Shown: piece by piece, positions 60,615-64,000 of the stretch
Layout: each line of letters opens with the position of its first letter
Position numbering within the stretch: the first letter of the stretch is position 1
DNA from: Streptococcus sp. HMSC072G04
GTDB lineage: Bacteria > Bacillota > Bacilli > Lactobacillales > Streptococcaceae
DNA: 64,000 nucleotides
NCBI RefSeq assembly: GCF_001813295.1
Contig: NZ_KV812036.1
Span: 81,149 to 145,148 of the forward strand
Direction: 5' to 3'
Program-made: the position numbers and the translations under genes
The notes under the pieces: generated by a model
What the model was told of the DNA's origin: nothing
Databases searched by the model: none
What the model saw: only the letters and a program-made list of their open reading frames with translations

Positions 60615-61825
60615 AACAGATGTTTGTCGTAATGAAAGAAACCTATATCAGACAAGTGAAATCATGGAGTTTTCTCTTCATGGTCTTCGGTCCCTTCCTC
60701 TTTTTAGGATTGGGCGTTGGAATCGGTTATCTAACGGATTCTTCTACAGATGCGAAGAATCAGGTGGTCTTGGTGACCGAAGTGCCAGCTGTCAAAGAAA
60801 GCCTCAAAGGAACTGATGGCTTGACCTTAGACTACAAAGATGAAGCTGCAGCTAAAAAAGCCATCAAGGATGAGAAAGCAGCTGCTTACCTAACGGTCGA
60901 TGAAAAAGATGGCCAGCTAGAAGCCACTTATGTTGGCGATCAAGCCATGAAAACAGATTTAAAATCGCTTGTCGCTGCGAAATTAAGCCAGGTCCAACAA
61001 GGGATCAATCTAGCGCGTGCTAATCTAAACAAAGAGCAACTGACAGCCTTGTCTCAACAGGTTTCTCTCAAAGAAAAAATTGATGAGAAAAAAGAAGGCT
61101 TGAAAATGGTGCAAACCATGGTTGCAGGTGGTCTAGGAATGATGCTTTATATGATTTTGATCTTCTACTCGAGTATCACAGCCCAAGAAGTGGCCAGTGA
61201 AAAGGGAACTAAGATCATGGAAGTGGTCTTCTCTAGTATCAAAGCAACCGACTATTTCTTCGCACGCATGCTCGGACTCTTCGGAGTGATCTTTACCCAT
61301 ATTTTTGTCTATGTTGTTGGTCTAGTAGCGGTTTGGATCTTTAGAGCAGATATCCCAGTTGTCAAGGATTTTCTCGCTCCAAACTCTCCTATAACCCAAC
61401 ACCTAGCAGAAGCGATCTCGCTTAATACCGTCTTCTTCATTATCCTTGGGATCTTTATGTATGTGGTGCTCTCTGCCTTCTTAGGCTCTACAGTTGCACG
61501 ACCAGAAGATTCAGGAAAAGCGATTTCACCACTGATGATGTTAGTTATCTTTAGCTTCCTTGGGGTAACCACCTTGGGAAGTGCCGGTGACGTCTTCTTA
61601 TTGAAGATCGGTTCCTACACTCCTTTCTTCTCAACCTTCTTCATGCCTTTCCGTACCATTAATGGCTATGCGTCTGGTCTTGAATCTTGGGGTTCATTGG
61701 GAATTGCGGTTCTCTTTACCATCGTGGGAACAGTTCTCATTGCCCGTATCTATGCGAGCCTGATCCTTCAGACCGATGACCTCGGACCATGGAAGACCAT
61801 CAAACGTGCTCTTAGCTATCGCTAA
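60611..61825 (+). CDS. ABC-2 type permease (NatB-like)
   Basis: The 404-aa protein has one N-terminal helix (residues 17-38), a long extracellular domain (about 40-170) and five to six C-terminal helices, the layout of NatB-type permeases. The conserved EVASEKGTKIMEVVFSSI block is near residue 195. With the preceding ATPase it would export Na+, peptides or antibiotics; the substrate is not readable. Last gene of the operon. Confidence 0.9.
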   Translation: MKQMFVVMKETYIRQVKSWSFLFMVFGPFLFLGLGVGIGYLTDSSTDAKNQVVLVTEVPAVKESLKGTDGLTLDYKDEAAAKKAIKDEKAAAYLTVDEKDGQLEATYVGDQAMKTDLKSLVAAKLSQVQQGINLARANLNKEQLTALSQQVSLKEKIDEKKEGLKMVQTMVAGGLGMMLYMILIFYSSITAQEVASEKGTKIMEVVFSSIKATDYFFARMLGLFGVIFTHIFVYVVGLVAVWIFRADIPVVKDFLAPNSPITQHLAEAISLNTVFFIILGIFMYVVLSAFLGSTVARPEDSGKAISPLMMLVIFSFLGVTTLGSAGDVFLLKIGSYTPFFSTFFMPFRTINGYASGLESWGSLGIAVLFTIVGTVLIARIYASLILQTDDLGPWKTIKRALSYR

Positions 61826-61831
61826 TCAAAC

Positions 61832-61860
61832 AAGTCCTCAGAAACAGCTGAGGGCTTTTT
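61832..61860 (+). terminator. Terminator of the XRE-ABC operon
   Basis: AAGTCCTCAG pairs with CTGAGGGCTT around an AAACAG loop, followed by a T run. Confidence 0.85.
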
Positions 61861-61869
61861 GATTGCAAA

Positions 61870-61898
61870 TTGACTTTTGCAAGCCTTTTCACTACAAT
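61870..61898 (+). promoter_or_regulatory. Promoter of the aldo/keto reductase gene
   Basis: TTGACT at 61870-61875, 17-bp spacer, TACAAT at 61893-61898, 24 nt before the ATG. Confidence 0.82.
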
Positions 61899-61922
61899 AG
61901 AACTACAGAAAAGGAGGCGGAC

Positions 61923-62846
61923 ATGAACTATATTGAGTTTGCTGAAAATGAGCGTCTGTCCACGATTGTCCTTGGGATGATGCGGATCAGTCAGATGAGT
62001 GAAGAAGAGGTGGAGGCCTTGGTGGAGGCAGCCTTGTCGATTGGGATCAACACCTTTGATCTAGCAGATATTTATGGCGATGGCCAGTGTGAGGTACTGC
62101 TGGGTAAGGTTCTCAAGCGTCGTCCGGATCTTCGGGACCAGATGTGGATCCAGTCCAAGTGTGGGATTCGCAAAGACGGCTTTACCTATTTTGATTTTTC
62201 CAAGGACTATATTTTGGGCTCTGTCGATGGCATTCTCGAGCGTCTGCAGATCGAGCGCTTAGATAGTCTTCTCCTTCATCGACCGGATGCCCTCATGGAG
62301 CCTGAAGAGGTGGCGGAAGCTTTTGATCACTTGGAGCAAGCGGGCAAGGTTCGTCATTTTGGGGTGTCCAATCAAAATCCCATGATGATGGAATTGCTCA
62401 AAACGGCTGTCAAACAACCTCTCAAGGTCAACCAGTTGCAGTTGAGTGCCGCCTTTACACCGAGCTTTGAAGCTGGTTTTCATGTCAACATGGAAGGCCC
62501 TAAAGCAGCCGTGCGAGATGGTAGTGTCTTTGAGTATTGTCGCTTAACTGATACGGTGATTCAGGCCTGGTCTGTCCTCCAGCATGGTTATTTCAAGGGG
62601 AATTTTGTCGGCAAGGAAGAGTTTGCGGCCCTCAATCACGTCCTTACTGACTTGGCGAAAAAATATCAGGTCACACCGACAGCTATCGCCCTTGCCTGGG
62701 TCCTCCGCTATCCAGGAAAGATGCAGGCTGTCATCGGAACGACCAAACCCCAGCATGTCCTTGAAGCAGGAAAAGCAGCAGAAGTTACCCTAACGCGCAA
62801 GGAATGGTACCAAATCTACCTGGCGGCGGGAAATGATTTGCCTTAG
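61923..62846 (+). CDS. Aldo/keto reductase
   Basis: The 307-aa NADPH-dependent oxidoreductase has NTFDLADIYGDG (catalytic Asp and Tyr, near residues 44-52), the Lys of IQSKCGI (near 78) and the His of LLLHRPD (near 119). It resembles the YdhF group. Substrate unknown. AGGAGG precedes the ATG at 61923; twenty upstream in-frame codons cover the promoter. Confidence 0.9.
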   Translation: MNYIEFAENERLSTIVLGMMRISQMSEEEVEALVEAALSIGINTFDLADIYGDGQCEVLLGKVLKRRPDLRDQMWIQSKCGIRKDGFTYFDFSKDYILGSVDGILERLQIERLDSLLLHRPDALMEPEEVAEAFDHLEQAGKVRHFGVSNQNPMMMELLKTAVKQPLKVNQLQLSAAFTPSFEAGFHVNMEGPKAAVRDGSVFEYCRLTDTVIQAWSVLQHGYFKGNFVGKEEFAALNHVLTDLAKKYQVTPTAIALAWVLRYPGKMQAVIGTTKPQHVLEAGKAAEVTLTRKEWYQIYLAAGNDLP

Positions 62847-62860
62847 AATCTTGATAGTAA

Positions 62861-62897
62861 ACCAGATTTCACTATTATCGGTGGTCTGGTATTTTGT
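62861..62897 (+). terminator. Probable terminator of the aldo/keto reductase gene
   Basis: ACCAGA (62861-62866) pairs with TCTGGT (62885-62890), with an inner CAC/GTG pairing, followed by ATTTTG. The T run is short. Confidence 0.55.
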
Positions 62898-62918
62898 TTT
62901 GTAGTTTTCAGTTTTTTC

Positions 62919-62948
62919 TTGACAAGTCTTTCTTTTTTATGGTAATCT
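62919..62948 (+). promoter_or_regulatory. Promoter of the TetR-ABC operon
   Basis: TTGACA at 62919-62924, 18-bp spacer, extended -10 TGGTAATCT ending at 62948. Confidence 0.75.
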
Positions 62949-62952
62949 TTAT

Positions 62953-62980
62953 GCAACAAGTGTTGCGCAACGTACGTTGC
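62953..62980 (+). promoter_or_regulatory. Tandem TetR operators
   Basis: Two adjacent 14-bp sites, GCAACAAGTGTTGC (62953-62966) and GCAACGTACGTTGC (62967-62980), share GCAAC-N4-GTTGC. They lie just downstream of the -10, across the expected transcription start, and 14 nt before the tetR ATG. Confidence 0.85.
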
Positions 62981-62994
62981 TTGAAAGGAGTCTT

Positions 62995-63570
62995 ATGCCA
63001 CCCAAGGTTAAATTTAGTAAAGAGGCTATCATTGGGACAGCTTTACAATTGGTGAGAGAAGAGGGCATGGCTAGCTTGACAGCTCGAGCATTAGCGGAGA
63101 AACTAGGAGCCACACCGAGAGTCATTTTTGGGCAATTTGCTAATATGGCTGAGTTACAGACAGAGGTTATTGCTGCGGCGGAGATGGTCGTGGTGGAGTA
63201 TATTCGTAAGGCCTTAGAAGATGAGAAGCCTTTCCGATCTGTCGGGGTTGCTTATATCCTTTTCGCCTCAAATGAGCCCCAACTTTTTCAATTGCTTTTC
63301 CAAAATCCTAGCAAAGAGCCGATTCGTCGCTTTCAAGATTTTCTTCCCATGAAGGATCATAGTTACCAATTGGTTCTGGCTTCGATTGTCGCAGACTATC
63401 CTTTGACTGTAGAGGAGGCTGGTCGCTTGTACCAGCATCTCTTTATCTACTCGCACGGGATGGCCTCTATGGTTGCTTCTGGTATTTACCAGTTCAGCAT
63501 GGAAGAAGTGATTGGATTACTGACAGAGGTTTGTCAATCTCTCATCAAAGAAATGGTAGGAAAGAAATGA
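62995..63570 (+). CDS. TetR-family transcriptional regulator
   Basis: The 191-aa protein has an N-terminal HTH (residues about 10-55; SLTARALAEKLGATPRVIFGQFAN) and a C-terminal ligand/dimer domain of TetR type, possibly TetR_C_33-like. The ATG at 62995 follows AAAGGAG; an upstream in-frame start would lie within the operator. It probably represses its own operon through the tandem sites. It overlaps the ABC ATPase by 4 nt (ATGA), so the transporter is its likely target. Confidence 0.9.
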   Translation: MPPKVKFSKEAIIGTALQLVREEGMASLTARALAEKLGATPRVIFGQFANMAELQTEVIAAAEMVVVEYIRKALEDEKPFRSVGVAYILFASNEPQLFQLLFQNPSKEPIRRFQDFLPMKDHSYQLVLASIVADYPLTVEEAGRLYQHLFIYSHGMASMVASGIYQFSMEEVIGLLTEVCQSLIKEMVGKK

Positions 63571-64000
63571 TTCAACTAGAAAATGTGCACAAAAGTTACG
63601 GCCAAACCAAGGTTTTAAAGGGAATTGATTTGCAGATTCAAGACCAGGATGATGTGGTTATCCTTGGTCCTTCTGGATCGGGCAAGTCAACTCTCTTAAA
63701 TGTGTTATCAGGCTTAGAAAAGGTAGACGAGGGGCATATCCTCATTCAAGGACAAGATTTATCACAACTCACGGATGCTCAATTGACAGCCTTTAGACGT
63801 GAGAAGATTGCCTTTATTTTCCAGCAGTATTATCTATTGCCGAATCTAACGGTCAGACAAAATGTAAAGATGGGAGCTGACCTGGCAGACAATCATGATT
63901 TTTTGCAGATCATCGAGGATTTGGGACTTGGCGATAAGCTAGATAAGTATCCGAGTGAATTGTCGGGTGGGGAACAGCAGAGAGTCTCTATTGCCCGGGC
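63567..64000 (+). CDS. ABC transporter ATP-binding protein, truncated by the window end
   Basis: The first 144 codons are present. Walker A is LGPSGSGKST (near residue 34), the Q-loop FIFQQYYLLP and the signature LSGGEQQRVSIARA reach the window end. This is the MacB/LolD-type exporter family, so an FtsX-like permease is expected next. It is coupled to the TetR gene and would be induced when the repressor binds its ligand. Confidence 0.92.
   Translation, partial: MIQLENVHKSYGQTKVLKGIDLQIQDQDDVVILGPSGSGKSTLLNVLSGLEKVDEGHILIQGQDLSQLTDAQLTAFRREKIAFIFQQYYLLPNLTVRQNVKMGADLADNHDFLQIIEDLGLGDKLDKYPSELSGGEQQRVSIAR

Overview
The window is chromosomal DNA of a Streptococcus, most likely of the mitis/sanguinis/parasanguinis oral group. 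The reasons are the low-GC composition, murM/murN-type FemABX ligases, a pneumococcus-like gor plus MacAB-type exporter cluster, the rodA-DJ-1-HAD-gyrB-ezrA order, an mgtA gene behind a yybP-ykoY manganese riboswitch, and many extended -10 (TGnTATAAT) promoters. Species level cannot be settled by reading alone. No rRNA, tRNA, prophage, insertion sequence or CRISPR array was seen. The window starts inside a surface adhesin and ends inside an ABC ATPase.

Layout. 1-6.2 kb: a secreted adhesin with a Thr-rich stalk (minus strand), glutathione reductase and a MacA/ABC/MacB-type exporter. 6.4-10.1 kb: lysS, then three minus-strand genes (histidine phosphatase, YbaK-type deacylase, membrane-anchored GH25 lysozyme). 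10.3-16.9 kb: ftsW, ppc, tuf and tpiA. 16.9-21.5 kb: a minus-strand operon of HD hydrolase, Cof-type HAD phosphatase, murM and murN. 21.6-29.5 kb: DUF1934 gene, Mn riboswitch plus mgtA, aquaporin, metallophosphoesterase, prfB with its programmed frameshift, ftsE and ftsX. 29.5-42.5 kb: metallo-beta-lactamase hydrolase, dinG-yeiH-rodA-DJ-1 operon, HAD-gyrB, ezrA, serB-glycerate kinase, yueI. 42.6-49.1 kb: eno, a 61-aa protein, lactonase, AI-2E-type exporter, TPR protein, acetolactate decarboxylase. 49.1-57.2 kb: rqcH/pavA, a Trp T-box with an orphan trpX, a ParB-like protein, and a Phe T-box with pheS-GNAT-pheT. 57.2-64 kb: a structured RNA candidate, a GNAT, an XRE-controlled ABC exporter operon, an aldo/keto reductase, and a TetR-ABC operon cut by the window end.

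The genes are mostly core functions: glycolysis and anaplerosis (tpiA, eno, ppc), translation (lysS, tuf, prfB, pheST), cell wall and division (ftsW, rodA, ftsEX, ezrA, murMN), and metal, amino-acid and drug transport.

The less ordinary signals are these. (1) A 175-bp, strongly structured repeat occurs in three near-identical, co-oriented copies, each between two convergent genes. (2) Six genes have their -10 box only 6-11 nt before the ATG and no Shine-Dalgarno, which suggests a set of leaderless mRNAs. (3) A roughly 150-nt RNA candidate with mutually exclusive helices follows pheT. (4) A Trp T-box drives a substrate-binding protein without its permease and ATPase, with a nine-residue Trp-containing mini-ORF between them. 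(5) Two clear palindromic operators sit on the promoters of the XRE and TetR transporter operons.
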